A DNA stretch of 64,000 nucleotides from Agarophyton chilense. Lineage: Eukaryota > Rhodophyta > Florideophyceae > Gracilariales > Gracilariaceae. The DNA lies in contig JARGXX010000037.1 of the NCBI GenBank assembly GCA_030374765.1, positions 62,001 to 126,000 on the forward strand, in the 5' to 3' direction. This document shows positions 10,345-20,451 of this stretch, one piece after another. Both the position numbers and the translations under genes were made by a program. Position 1 is the first letter of the stretch. Each line of letters begins with the position of its first letter. Below the pieces are notes generated by a model. That model was not told the DNA's origin. It saw nothing but the letters and a program-made list of their open reading frames with translations, and made no database searches.

Positions 10345-11802
10345 ATGCACGTACACATACCTCTTGGTACTTCCACACTTCCAGCAAAACGAGTTCTTCG
10401 TCGCTGGAGAAAGGAAAGTCCTGTCAAGAACTGCTGTTCCTTTCGCACTTGGGCTTGGCTTGGGTTTTTTTGTCTACTTGTCATTGTGCGTTGTCGCCAA
10501 ACTCGTTCCAGTGACGAGAAACATCCCCTTTCAGTTTGTCTTACGACGGCGCGGAAACGTCTTGATAATTTCGACCCTTTTGTCCTGGAACAGAAGGAGC
10601 ACGGACGAATTGAGAATGATTTCGAGAATCGCTTTCAAGAAGACGTATGGGACACATTGATATCAGGGGCATTGTATCCTGCTTGGTCAGATATGAAGTG
10701 GAACGTGCCGCAATACGCCAGAGAACTAGCTTTAGATCTCTCATATTTGCAGGCTATCGCTGCGTCAAGTGTAAATATAAACGCTGGTCCCGCCGTTCCT
10801 TACAATACTCCGACCTCGTTACTTAAAATGAACTACGTACATCATCGCTTGGATAGAATTCGAGGTCTCCAATACGTCGTTAACTATGCTGCCCGATCGG
10901 GTGATCAGAATCGAACATTTTCTCTTCTACTATGCAAAGGCTTCAATTCAGGTTGCTTCACATCGATATCAGCTCCGTTGACTTCTGATACTGTGTACAT
11001 ATTGCTTCCGTACAAGTCACGGACCGAAAGATTAAGGCTGTTTTTCAGAAACTTTCTTCTTCTTCGCTCGAAGTACAAAGAGAATATAGTTCTTATCGTT
11101 TCTGTTTTGAGGGGTGCTACACAGGACATGCACGATGTGAATTTGTTGAAGAGGGAAATATTTGGCATGTACCCCGAAGAAAACAAACACGTGATCCTTA
11201 GTGAAAATGACGGTGATCAGTTCCATCAATTTTCGAGAGGGGTTGCACTTCGGGAAGCTTCGAAACTAGTCCCGAACGATAACGCCATAACATTACATTG
11301 CGACGTGGATATGGTCATCCTCCCTTCTTTCTTTGAACGATGTCGGCACAATAGTATTCTTGGATCTCAGGTGTACTATCCCGTATTTTACAGCCTATAT
11401 CCGTATGCGAACGCTAATCCAGTGATCACTGAAAGAAACGGCTTCTGGAGGAAAACCAGTTTTGGCATGACATGTATTCGGAAAGGTGACTTCCAGGTAG
11501 TGAGTGCATATGCTGATGCTGAAACAAGATTTCAGGGATGGGGCTCAGAAGATGTCTACCAGTTCGAACTTATCAGAAACACCTCAAATTTGGTCGCTTT
11601 TCGTGCTGTAGAACCAGGATTGCTTCACCGATGGCATGTTAAGGATTGTGATGAAACCTCTGAAGCATACGCTGATTGCATGAAAACGAACTTCGTTACG
11701 ATGGGACATCCGCTCAAAATTGGTCCTGTGTTATTGAAAGCAATACCTGACGCGAAAAAGTTTTTCAGCGAACTGGAACGCATAGGACACCTATCTGGAT
11801 GA
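10345..11802 (+). CDS. Chondroitin N-acetylgalactosaminyltransferase-like type II Golgi glycosyltransferase
   Basis: Single exon, 485 aa, ATG 10345. A basic cytosolic tail (KRVLRRWRKE) precedes one signal anchor (WAWLGFFCLLVIV), then a stem and a lumenal catalytic domain. The catalytic part contains LLPYKSRTERLRLFFRNF near residue 220, the metal-binding DVD motif in LHCDVDMVILPSFF near residue 320, and GWGSEDVYQFELI near residue 398, followed by LHRWHVKDC. This order matches the CHGN/CSGalNAcT domain (GT7-like half), which in animals transfers GalNAc or GlcA during chondroitin synthesis. The acceptor cannot be inferred in an alga; a role in sulfated wall polysaccharide or proteoglycan is a guess. 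Sugar specificity is uncertain; the family call is firmer. Confidence 0.82.
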   Translation: MHVHIPLGTSTLPAKRVLRRWRKESPVKNCCSFRTWAWLGFFCLLVIVRCRQTRSSDEKHPLSVCLTTARKRLDNFDPFVLEQKEHGRIENDFENRFQEDVWDTLISGALYPAWSDMKWNVPQYARELALDLSYLQAIAASSVNINAGPAVPYNTPTSLLKMNYVHHRLDRIRGLQYVVNYAARSGDQNRTFSLLLCKGFNSGCFTSISAPLTSDTVYILLPYKSRTERLRLFFRNFLLLRSKYKENIVLIVSVLRGATQDMHDVNLLKREIFGMYPEENKHVILSENDGDQFHQFSRGVALREASKLVPNDNAITLHCDVDMVILPSFFERCRHNSILGSQVYYPVFYSLYPYANANPVITERNGFWRKTSFGMTCIRKGDFQVVSAYADAETRFQGWGSEDVYQFELIRNTSNLVAFRAVEPGLLHRWHVKDCDETSEAYADCMKTNFVTMGHPLKIGPVLLKAIPDAKKFFSELERIGHLSG

Positions 11803-12360
11803 CCTTTTGAAGGTGGCCGAAGAGCGTCTGCACCGCACAAAAGCCCTTAAGATTGAACCGCTAAGAATGAGCGGTATGTCGTAACGGGGCAATAGAGCGG
11901 AAGACGCCAAGGTAAAGAACTGAACCAAGTCCCATATGAAGCATGGCAGCAACACCAGCACAACCAGAGCTCGATCCTCATTGACCGCTGTTTACTGTAG
12001 ACGCGGCTACGTAGACACTGATATCGTCATGAAGCGCACAGATGTAGCTGAGCAGAGGTGATCAGCATGATGCCAGGGATGGCAGAGACCCGATGGGCCG
12101 ACGACAAGTAGACCGTCTGCGAGCCGCACCCGTGGTGCCGCTTCGCGTGAAGAACAGTCAGTGAGTCGCTGGTTCCAGCAGCTATAGGGGATATCACTCA
12201 TATCGTATGACGGATATATGGATACTCTTCGGAACCTGTGCATCGCATTGCGTTCTCAAATGATACAGGCAACTACAGAGACAACTTCTATGAGAATGAC
12301 AAGGCCGCAAGATAAGCGCCGATTAAGTTACCCTAGAATTGTTAAAGATGATTATCTATC
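11803..12360. other. Intergenic, no gene seen
   Basis: This region holds the 3' flank of the glycosyltransferase gene and unassigned sequence up to the non-LTR retrotransposon tail. Only short ORFs without recognisable domains occur. Confidence 0.45.
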
Positions 12361-12792
12361 TTGAAGACAACAACTGTTTTTCGATTATCGAATGGTTCAA
12401 AGTCTTTACTAATATCAATCCCTGAGAAGTTCAAGAAGTTGGTGACTCAACCTAAGGCTGAAGTTGCGCTTTCACAACTTTTCGTTGGACACACGTTATC
12501 GTTGCACCCTTTTAGATCGGTGATGACAAGGAAGCGGTTGATATGCAATTGTAGACCGAATCTTCTCAATACTGAAGACCACTATGTTATACGGTGTCCA
12601 AAACGGGCACTGACGAGAAGATTGTGTTTTCCTTCTCTTCACGAACGTCAAGGTCTTGGTCTTGAAGATTTACCATCAAGTGGCCTGATGGTGTGCTGGT
12701 TTTTTTTAGTGAGAGAACGTTTCTTCCAAATGTAACGTTCTTTGCTACGTATTAATAGAATGTAGCATCCCCGTATAAGAGAGAGAGAGAAC
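12361..12792 (+). mobile_element. 5'-truncated non-LTR retrotransposon 3' end (copy 1), ending in a GA repeat
   Basis: The open frame 12361-12735 encodes a C-terminal zinc-knuckle-like motif, C-x-C then DHYVIRC, followed by ERQGLGLEDL and LVRERFF before the stop. The same block recurs at 26.1 and 29.3 kb. LINE-type polyproteins commonly end in such a Cys/His motif, and 5' truncation is their usual state. After the stop, the 3' UTR has ACGTTC...CTACGTA...CCCGTA and then a (GA)n tract at 12779-12792, as in copy 2. The tail lies only 18 bp from the stop codon of the channel gene, so it may supply part of that gene's 3' UTR or terminator. Confidence 0.62.
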
Positions 12793-12809
12793 TCTTTTTA
12801 AAAACTTGT

Positions 12810-15800
12810 TTAATCTTCATCCCAGTTTGCTGGGAGTTCCCGCTTTGGATCGCACAACACAAATACAGCGTCGCTCGCAGCAACAAGCGAGTATGGCTCT
12901 GGGCAGCTATAAACATATGGCAAAACATTTGCCCCGTCTATGGCTTCTTTGTAGAAAATTTGACGTTTCGTTGTTGGACAAGTGTAGTACATTTCATCAA
13001 ATGCATCATCATCCTGCTCACCTCGCTGAACTCTTCCAGATAAGGAAGAGCCACCATCGCCAATCGTACGTCTCTCAACTGGGGTTTCTTGGGCTCTACG
13101 ACCAACTGCTACTCGACCATGAATACGATTAGCATATTCATCGCGAGCAATCACCTGGCTTGCCATGCTTCTTGACTCCACATCCCGGCGAAGCCGAGAA
13201 ATATCCTCTTCTTCGTAATAAATAACTTCATCAGCTCGCCGTTCCCACCCCTTACGTTCTTCATTCCCAGACTGTTCCTTTTGAACTTCTATTCGGACAG
13301 GTGCATCACCAGAGCGGTAAAGACCCAAAGCAATACACCCCATTTTCAACAGTCGAATGGAAGTATCCCTGTACGTTCTTTCATTGATTTCATTCTCTGC
13401 CCGAGTCCACGACTCAGGAATGTCTACCTGACGAATCCAGCTGCCAGTAGAGGATGAGGAAGCTCCAATCAGCTGACGTATCAAGCGAATGTATCCGGGG
13501 TCAGTGTAATCTCGGGCCAGTAGTGCTGTGAACAACGAGGAAATAACCATTTCTCCAGATGCGTATCGCTGCCTTTCGTACAATTCTTCTCTCGACATTT
13601 GCTGATGGTAGTGAACGTGGTAGTGTTGTTCAGGTGAACGAAATAATTCCAATCCGTTTTGGTATTCTTCGTCACTCGAATCGCCATCAACTCTCATACT
13701 GCTGGATCGTGACATTCCTTTTAATCGTAGCTTTATAGCTTTCCCGCTTCTACTCGGAAAACCTCGACTGTTGTCCTCCGGAACCCCGAAACTATGTCCA
13801 AAAGTCCCATACGGAGCAAAACTGCCGTACTCTGCAGTGAACGGTGTTGATGATCGGCTCTTTCCAAAGCCAATAGTCGAAGCGGTTCGCTTGGGCCCCC
13901 CAGGCACAGGCGATCGTTCGTAGTAAGCCGATAAATTAAACACATCTGGTTCACGTTGCTCGCCGAGATTAACGCCAACTCGCCTTGGTTGCCTTGGGGC
14001 CCTTAAAAGCTGCAAAGACTCTTCGGCGTCAAGAATACAACACACAAAAGTATCTCGACCAGCCAATAGCGAGTCAAGAGTCATCACCGTGAAGATCGCC
14101 TTTGAATCGGTTGAGCCCTGCCCTTTGGCATCAACACTCTCCGATGTGATTATGAGTACCGCTCTGGCACTCTGAAACTGGGCTTGGCGCAGAGTCTCCA
14201 GAGAAAGTGAATTCCCTTGTAAGAGGAACAGATGATCACCTTCTCTATCCAAAGTTCGAATGTATGTCTTGGGAAACCTGGGGTGAACGACTACTACAGG
14301 GGCTTTTTTCTTCTGACCCGTTCTTGGCATCCATATACGTCGGAGAAGAGCTTCCAATGTAAGGAGAGGACTTTCACCTTCCAAACAGATAATGATGTGT
14401 CCTCTGAGTGCAGCAGGAAGCTTGTCAACACTGGTATAGACTAATTTTCGAGGTGGAGACTGCTTAACCGGCACTGGCACATTAGATTGGCTTCTAGATT
14501 TTGCTGTTCCGCCATACTTCTTCCCGGGCGGTATTTCTGAGTCGTGAGGAACTTCAGGACCATCTTCGGCTTCCCCAGTTGGTGGCCTCTGCGCCCTAGA
14601 AGTTGAAGCTGAGAGTGATCGTAATAGATTTAACTTCCCGGTATTCTTAGATCTTTGGCTGCTGGTTTGGCCAGAGTGTGGCCTGGTATCTCTTGTCGGT
14701 GCCGGTGAATCAATTTGCGAGTCAGATTCAGAAGAATTTATGGCATTCAGTTGTTTGACCCTTTTGGCAACAGAGTTCTGACGTAAAACCAAACCGTCGC
14801 TGGGGACACCTTCCGATACCGAGCGGGTATGTGCTTCACGTCTTATCACAGAACGAGAAGAATTTTTGCTGCTTCTAATTCCTGAAGCTCTATTACTGCT
14901 TCTTACTTTCGTTCTAACGTGCTCCCGAATGAATTGTGCCGCTAAATCCGCAATGCGATCGATGACAATAGGATCATGGTATGTCATAGCCATTGTTGAC
15001 ATTCCATCCTTCAACACTGTATCAGTTTTCAGGACTGACCAATCGGCCTTGGAATTTTCTCTCACAGCCAAAAGGACGAGGCCGTAATCTTGCAGAATCG
15101 TCGCAATCTTTCCATACTTGATTCCGTCCATTTCTCGACGTATGAGAAACTCTTGAATACCACATTCTGCTCCCAACTTGTATTCAACCAGCCACGGCCG
15201 GTCGTTTCGGCTAGACTGTGGGGCTATGCGAAGTGTGGCATTAGCTATTAAAGTGCTGAGTCCATTGCAAAACGTATTCTCCGCCAACAATACGATCTCT
15301 ATCTCCTGCATACACAAGCTCTCACTCACACGATTGTCATGCTTTCTTGTTCTGCGCGTTCGGGGTGTTAGCATACCTTCCTCAACAATTTCATTGTCGG
15401 GGCCTTGAAAGAGTCCAACTTCCGAAATGTAAACCCCGCGATTATTCAGTCCAAAGAGAGCATTCTGGTGCGGTTCTGCATTTGCGTACGTCTCTACATC
15501 TTCTGGATTCAGATACGCCTCTCTTCCATTTGTTCCTGGTATATGATCCGGAGACGATGACGGCCAGGGCATAGGAGACGGGGGAACACTGCTTCCGTTA
15601 AAGTTATTGTCAGGAAGCAGCTCAGAGTTTGTGGCACTTTTGATTTTCTTTGCCGCGATGCCAAACTGGAAGGATGACTCAACAAGCGTATTCAGCGCAT
15701 ATATCGGAACTAGACCAGTGTAGTTTCGAATAGTAAGAACTGCCTTCAAAATGTCTGAATCTTCCCTGTAGGGGTCCTGGCGGTGTGGATCGGCCAGGAC

Positions 15801-17057
15801 GAACACACCTTTTGCAGAATCAACTTGCGCCCTTCCAAGATCATCCATCTTTAAAGCAGAACCGTCGAGATACATGAGATGGTGGTCAAACAAAGGATTG
15901 TGAGAAACAAACTTGTGCCACTCATCATCAGTCCACGTGGGATTTGATGTAAGAACAATTATTCGAGTATCAAGATTCGAACCTTCTGCCAGAAATTCCT
16001 TTACAAACTGCTGCAGAAACTCCCACTTCACTTTGCCAGTGACAACAACGTGATCTGTGCCACTAGAATTAACATATGAACCGCCACCTCGCCGCATGCT
16101 CTTCAATGCGTCGATTAGAAGAGAAATCTCACGTGAGACAAGGTACGCAGCAAAAATTATGTGGAAGACGATCCACATCCTTCCAAATAAAGTGTAAGGG
16201 ACAAAATCACCATACCCAACCGTCATAAGGGTAACGACTGCGAAGTATACGGAGTTAGCCCATGTTATCTGGAAGGTTTCAGAACGCAAAACCTGAGAGG
16301 GGTCTCCAAGAAGTTCGAAAAATTGAACACCACACGAAGTTACGAAAAGAAAGGTAAGCAGTTGAAGGAAAAGGTTGATGAGTAATCGAGTAAGAGTTGA
16401 AGTATTTCTCATGACTATATCATGTTTTTCGAGCATAGACCACTCGGCCAAAATGCAATAAGCTTGGAGAAAGTTAAAATTGAGCCAACGACCACCGGAA
16501 GAGAAAAGAAGACTCGGAATAGATATAGCCTCCACAATTGTGCCTAAACTGAATGCAAACAGGAGCGGTCTTTCTGCATAAACAAATGAAAGGACAAGGT
16601 TAACTGCAATTGCAATACCGTAGCAAAATTGAAACACAAAGAATTGGGTAGGAATCCCCTTCACATAGGTATTAACGATGTAAAGAATGCACACAATAAG
16701 ACCTGCAATAGATCTTGGCAACCCAAATCTGAGGGCATATTCTGTTTCAGGAAGTCGATTGCGAACAAGATAGATTCTCATGTTGCGGAGAATGACTGCC
16801 ACCCGGATTAGAATATGTTGGGAGTGTCTAGGAATGTCTTTCTGTTTCTCCTTGAGTTTTCGATAGTAGTCCGTTTGTGAAAAGCGACGACATGCCGCAC
16901 GAAGGACGGCAATAACGACTATCAAAGACCATGAGAATAACGCTACTTGAATGACTTGGGATAGATCTGACCATGTCGGAGGCACGAATCCGCTTGTAGC
17001 CGCTCTGCTTGCAGTGGAGTCAGAGATGGGGATTTCTATAGCGCTCTGGCTATGCAT
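12810..17057 (-). CDS. BK/Slo-like potassium channel with two RCK domains and long C-terminal region
   Basis: Single exon, 1415 aa from ATG at 17057; the frame also opens at a GTG seven codons upstream, but ATG is preferred. Several hydrophobic segments occupy residues 25-320, with the pore signature TVGYGD at about residue 280. A first RCK-type domain follows (DHVVVTGKVKWEFLQQF, near 335) with BK-alpha-like sequence (FVLADPHRQDP). A Ser/Arg-rich disordered linker lies around 690-870, and a second RCK-like domain starts near 884 (LRGHIIICLEG). Family role: K+ channel gated by cytosolic ligands such as Ca2+. No Ca2+-bowl acidic run is evident, so the ligand is open. Length is slightly above animal Slo1. 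It is divergent from ZW10. Confidence 0.86.
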   Translation of the reverse strand: MHSQSAIEIPISDSTASRAATSGFVPPTWSDLSQVIQVALFSWSLIVVIAVLRAACRRFSQTDYYRKLKEKQKDIPRHSQHILIRVAVILRNMRIYLVRNRLPETEYALRFGLPRSIAGLIVCILYIVNTYVKGIPTQFFVFQFCYGIAIAVNLVLSFVYAERPLLFAFSLGTIVEAISIPSLLFSSGGRWLNFNFLQAYCILAEWSMLEKHDIVMRNTSTLTRLLINLFLQLLTFLFVTSCGVQFFELLGDPSQVLRSETFQITWANSVYFAVVTLMTVGYGDFVPYTLFGRMWIVFHIIFAAYLVSREISLLIDALKSMRRGGGSYVNSSGTDHVVVTGKVKWEFLQQFVKEFLAEGSNLDTRIIVLTSNPTWTDDEWHKFVSHNPLFDHHLMYLDGSALKMDDLGRAQVDSAKGVFVLADPHRQDPYREDSDILKAVLTIRNYTGLVPIYALNTLVESSFQFGIAAKKIKSATNSELLPDNNFNGSSVPPSPMPWPSSSPDHIPGTNGREAYLNPEDVETYANAEPHQNALFGLNNRGVYISEVGLFQGPDNEIVEEGMLTPRTRRTRKHDNRVSESLCMQEIEIVLLAENTFCNGLSTLIANATLRIAPQSSRNDRPWLVEYKLGAECGIQEFLIRREMDGIKYGKIATILQDYGLVLLAVRENSKADWSVLKTDTVLKDGMSTMAMTYHDPIVIDRIADLAAQFIREHVRTKVRSSNRASGIRSSKNSSRSVIRREAHTRSVSEGVPSDGLVLRQNSVAKRVKQLNAINSSESDSQIDSPAPTRDTRPHSGQTSSQRSKNTGKLNLLRSLSASTSRAQRPPTGEAEDGPEVPHDSEIPPGKKYGGTAKSRSQSNVPVPVKQSPPRKLVYTSVDKLPAALRGHIIICLEGESPLLTLEALLRRIWMPRTGQKKKAPVVVVHPRFPKTYIRTLDREGDHLFLLQGNSLSLETLRQAQFQSARAVLIITSESVDAKGQGSTDSKAIFTVMTLDSLLAGRDTFVCCILDAEESLQLLRAPRQPRRVGVNLGEQREPDVFNLSAYYERSPVPGGPKRTASTIGFGKSRSSTPFTAEYGSFAPYGTFGHSFGVPEDNSRGFPSRSGKAIKLRLKGMSRSSSMRVDGDSSDEEYQNGLELFRSPEQHYHVHYHQQMSREELYERQRYASGEMVISSLFTALLARDYTDPGYIRLIRQLIGASSSSTGSWIRQVDIPESWTRAENEINERTYRDTSIRLLKMGCIALGLYRSGDAPVRIEVQKEQSGNEERKGWERRADEVIYYEEEDISRLRRDVESRSMASQVIARDEYANRIHGRVAVGRRAQETPVERRTIGDGGSSLSGRVQRGEQDDDAFDEMYYTCPTTKRQIFYKEAIDGANVLPYVYSCPEPYSLVAASDAVFVLCDPKRELPANWDED

Positions 17058-17880
17058 CTCATAACGTGCGCGTGCCACTCAACAGAAACGTGATACAAAG
17101 GACATTCGCACTGTTGTTTGAAGTTGGCGGAGGAAATGAAGCCGGGTGATTTCCGTTGAGTGAGAAATAGCGCCCAAGAGCGTTGGTAAATTAATGGTTA
17201 CGGTAGGGCTTGTGTGATGAGATAAAACAGTTTCAAAACACGCGCAGTCTCGCTCTTTGAATAGCAGGCTTATTGTTGAGAATAGGTTGATGAGATGGGG
17301 AAGAACTGCGGTCGAGACTTTTGCGGTGTGAACAGCTTCTTGTCGAACCCACACATCTGGGGAGTCCAAGTGCGAGACGGGCTACTCGCACGAATGTGCG
17401 CTTATAGCCTGAGATGCAAAAAATCAAGGTCGACTTGACGCTCGAGACTGCAAAGAAGTGCCAGCGGCAGCCACCAAAACTGTCGCTCAACTCGAGTCGA
17501 GTATCTTTGTAGATTGGCCTGACAACGAAGGCGCTGCTTGTGTTTTCGCGACCTTGGGGCATTGAACTGCCGACCGTTTTCACGAAATATATCTATCAGC
17601 GGACGCGACTGTGTGAAGCGTTGGACAGACAGCGCCCCGCAGACGCGCTCCATCTGGACTATGCGCAACTGCGCCCTTTGTACATGAACACTGGGCAACA
17701 GATATTCCCCCGTGTGACTAGTTCGCTTTTGGCTTGAACAGAGTAGATTGCTATTCCGAGTTTCATTGGCCCCCTCTCCCGGGTGACTTGGTTGATGCCC
17801 TATTAGATTTTCGTCGGGGCTTTCCTGTTTCTTCCACCGTGCGCTTTTTCTACACAGATTTGGCGCATCGAAATGTAACT
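17058..17880. promoter_or_regulatory. Divergent promoter region between channel and ZW10 genes
   Basis: About 820 bp between two divergent start codons. The ZW10 frame is open upstream to a TTG at 17734 but becomes family-like only from ATG 17881. No TATA box or RNA gene was recognised. Confidence 0.5.
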
Positions 17881-20154
17881 ATGGTTGCCACGCGGGTTCT
17901 TGATGAGGCGTTGCGCGGTGGTGAACCAGCTCGATTACTCGAACAGCGCTGTTTGGACTCCTTGCGAAAAGCAGAAGAAAATGTCAAAGAAGCAGTGGCT
18001 ACGGCACCAGATTTCATCGCAGATTCGAAAGCTAAACATGAAATACTTCTTACCAATTCTGCTGATATCAATACTATGATCGAGATGCTTGGTGAATCTC
18101 TGGACGAGGTCACACAGAGAACACAGGAAATGAACGAGAGGTCCCAGTTGTATGCTAAGAAGAAAGAGGCTCTGGATAGTCTTGCGGTGGAACTCGCCCC
18201 ATTCGTCAAAGTGGCCAACGCCCTCGAGGTTTCTGACCACATCGCCGAAGCCTCGTTCGCGCAGCTTCAGCAAGCTATATCTCTGCTGCAAGAGACGGTC
18301 TTCATCGCCTCTGAATCTGGTTATCCCCAATTGACACGGATGGTGAGCGAATTTAATGAACGAGCAGATGAAGCAACTGCGTTGATGAAGGCGCGTTACA
18401 TGGACACCTTTGAAGTTCGCTTTAATTCAATTATTGCTCGCGGTAAAGTACGTTCGGCTTCAAGTGTAAGTTTCATTCCTGTTGGCGCTTCATCTGCTTC
18501 CCTTGCCAAAGCTGGTATGCTGGAGGAGGCCATCCAAGGTATTGTGAGAGAATTGTTGCGTAATCAGGTGACCAAAGGTCTTGCGCAAGCCACTGTCTTC
18601 TTTGAAAGTTCCACCGATCACAGTGTCAGTTTAGAATGGTCGACAGGTGTTGAAGATTCTTCAGAGCTCCTAGAATTTGATGTAGACGACCTGGAAACTG
18701 TGTCTGAAGACGAAATTGATTTTATGTCACAACACCTGGACATCTCAAATACAGCAGCTAGAGCACTTAGGATTTACGATGTGTTTCGCGATCATGTGGT
18801 CGGCTCCGACTACTCAAGACCACTTGCCGAAGCCATGCAACCGTGGTTTTCCGAGCACGTCTTGCCTTCCTCTATTGTGGTCAATAGTCTTCGAAACTCC
18901 CTTCACAGCACTATTTCGCCAGAAATGCTTAGATCTAGAGTAATGGCTGTTTGTGCTTGTGCTAAAGTACTCCAAGAAGCTATGCGAGCTCGTGGAGCTA
19001 CTTCCTTCAAACTATCGTTGGATAAGAGCACCCTAGAGGAAGCAACTGGGGCGGAATGCAGAGCCCAAAATGTCTTGAAAGCTAGGAAGGTAATCGGATC
19101 CTTTTCAGAAGCCAGGCATGATGACAACGAAATGGTTGAATGCCCCCTTTCTGCTACCGAGTACATTCCTCGCAGTGATCGTCCACCAGATTATTTTGCT
19201 CCCTGCCTTGTAACTCGTACCGCAGTAACCGTTCACGACGTGTTTTTTTCGGCAAGAAGAGACGCGGAGAAAGCTGTTCAAAGCGGCTCCGCATTGATTG
19301 GAGAATCTCTCAACTCCGCCGCAATAGAATGTTTACGAGCGTACCGAGAAGACATTCCAATACAACATAGTTCTGAGATTCGTGCAAGTCTCAGATTAAA
19401 GGCATTGTTCTACAATGACTGCTTGATGCTTGCTCACGCTTGTCATCAATCGTTGAAAAGATTTGGGCATTCCACAGGCGTGGAGAACCAAAAGCGTCTA
19501 CTGGAAAATGCGGCCAATAAAGTGATGGTCATCGTTCGCCGTACAGCTGAGCAAAGACTGATCGAAAATCTAAACGCTGCATGTCGAAACGGATCATTAG
19601 GAGCGTATGGGACTCTAACCCGCATTCAAAGAAGCTCAGCCTTGTCTGGGGCATTTAACGCAATGCGCGAGGTTATTCACGTCTTCGCAGAAATCGTTCC
19701 CACCGAGCTTGCCGAAATCGCTGCCAGTACACTGCTGCAGAAATACTTGACAATCCTGATTAACGAAGTCATGTCCTTACCGGAGATAAGTGCGGATGGA
19801 TGTGAACAGATAAGTGCTATTTTGCAAGATGCCAACAAGAACGTGGGTAGTCTGATGACTTCAGTTACGAGCATAGAGAAATTAAGAGGAAAAGCTAACC
19901 CCCCGGAAATTGTTTCTCAATTGCGTCGCTCCCAGCAGAAGCTGGAAACGATCCGAGAAATTCTTAACGCTCGTATGGAAGACATAGTCATATCATTTCG
20001 AGCTGGGAAGTATAGCGGGTTGATCAGTCGAATAGAGGTCGAACATTTGCTGAAAGCAATCTTTGAAGATACCCCGCTGCGTTCTGGATTTATTGCAGAC
20101 TTGGATATTAGCTTAGAGCAAGAATCGCAGGAATGGGAGAACAGCAACTGGTGA
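17881..20154 (+). CDS. ZW10: ZW10 homologue (RZZ kinetochore / NRZ-Dsl1 tethering complex subunit)
   Basis: Single exon, 757 aa from ATG 17881 (MVATRVLDEALRGG), which aligns with the conserved N-terminal VTEVL-type start of ZW10; the 49 codons upstream are open but unlike the family. The N-terminal third is helical. The central region has DYFAPCLVTRTAVTVHDVFF, and the best family mark is LKALFYNDCLMLAHACHQSL near residue 510, which corresponds to the ALFHNDCMYLAHH segment of ZW10. The C-terminus (EVEHLLKAIFEDTPLR) also fits. Family role: spindle checkpoint at kinetochores in animals, and Golgi-to-ER vesicle tethering with RINT1 and NAG in most eukaryotes. I first considered COG7 and rejected it on the ALFYNDC motif. 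Confidence 0.8.
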   Translation: MVATRVLDEALRGGEPARLLEQRCLDSLRKAEENVKEAVATAPDFIADSKAKHEILLTNSADINTMIEMLGESLDEVTQRTQEMNERSQLYAKKKEALDSLAVELAPFVKVANALEVSDHIAEASFAQLQQAISLLQETVFIASESGYPQLTRMVSEFNERADEATALMKARYMDTFEVRFNSIIARGKVRSASSVSFIPVGASSASLAKAGMLEEAIQGIVRELLRNQVTKGLAQATVFFESSTDHSVSLEWSTGVEDSSELLEFDVDDLETVSEDEIDFMSQHLDISNTAARALRIYDVFRDHVVGSDYSRPLAEAMQPWFSEHVLPSSIVVNSLRNSLHSTISPEMLRSRVMAVCACAKVLQEAMRARGATSFKLSLDKSTLEEATGAECRAQNVLKARKVIGSFSEARHDDNEMVECPLSATEYIPRSDRPPDYFAPCLVTRTAVTVHDVFFSARRDAEKAVQSGSALIGESLNSAAIECLRAYREDIPIQHSSEIRASLRLKALFYNDCLMLAHACHQSLKRFGHSTGVENQKRLLENAANKVMVIVRRTAEQRLIENLNAACRNGSLGAYGTLTRIQRSSALSGAFNAMREVIHVFAEIVPTELAEIAASTLLQKYLTILINEVMSLPEISADGCEQISAILQDANKNVGSLMTSVTSIEKLRGKANPPEIVSQLRRSQQKLETIREILNARMEDIVISFRAGKYSGLISRIEVEHLLKAIFEDTPLRSGFIADLDISLEQESQEWENSNW

Positions 20155-20451
20155 ACGTTTTTTCTTGTTTCTTGCACAGTTGTGCTTCACATGACGCCTT
20201 TTGCCAGTGTATAACTTTTAACATGCAACTGATTTTGCCCCGAGAAGGGTCAATAGCAGAAAAAAGTACGCGTAAAATAAAAAGCACCAGCAGACGCGAG
20301 ATATATTCTGTGTCATTTGCTGGTCTGAAATTGGAGGCGGTGCCGTTTCTGCGGTAAATTTGCCGAGACCAAAGGAAGGCGAACAGAGAACAAGTAGAGT
20401 GTTTTGAGAAGCGCAAGATTTTTCATTGTTTTGTGTCGTGCTTCGTCAAAG

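Noticed and set aside
17881..20154. Assignment as COG7
   Set aside because: The ALFYNDCxxLAH motif and the C-terminal segment fit ZW10 better.
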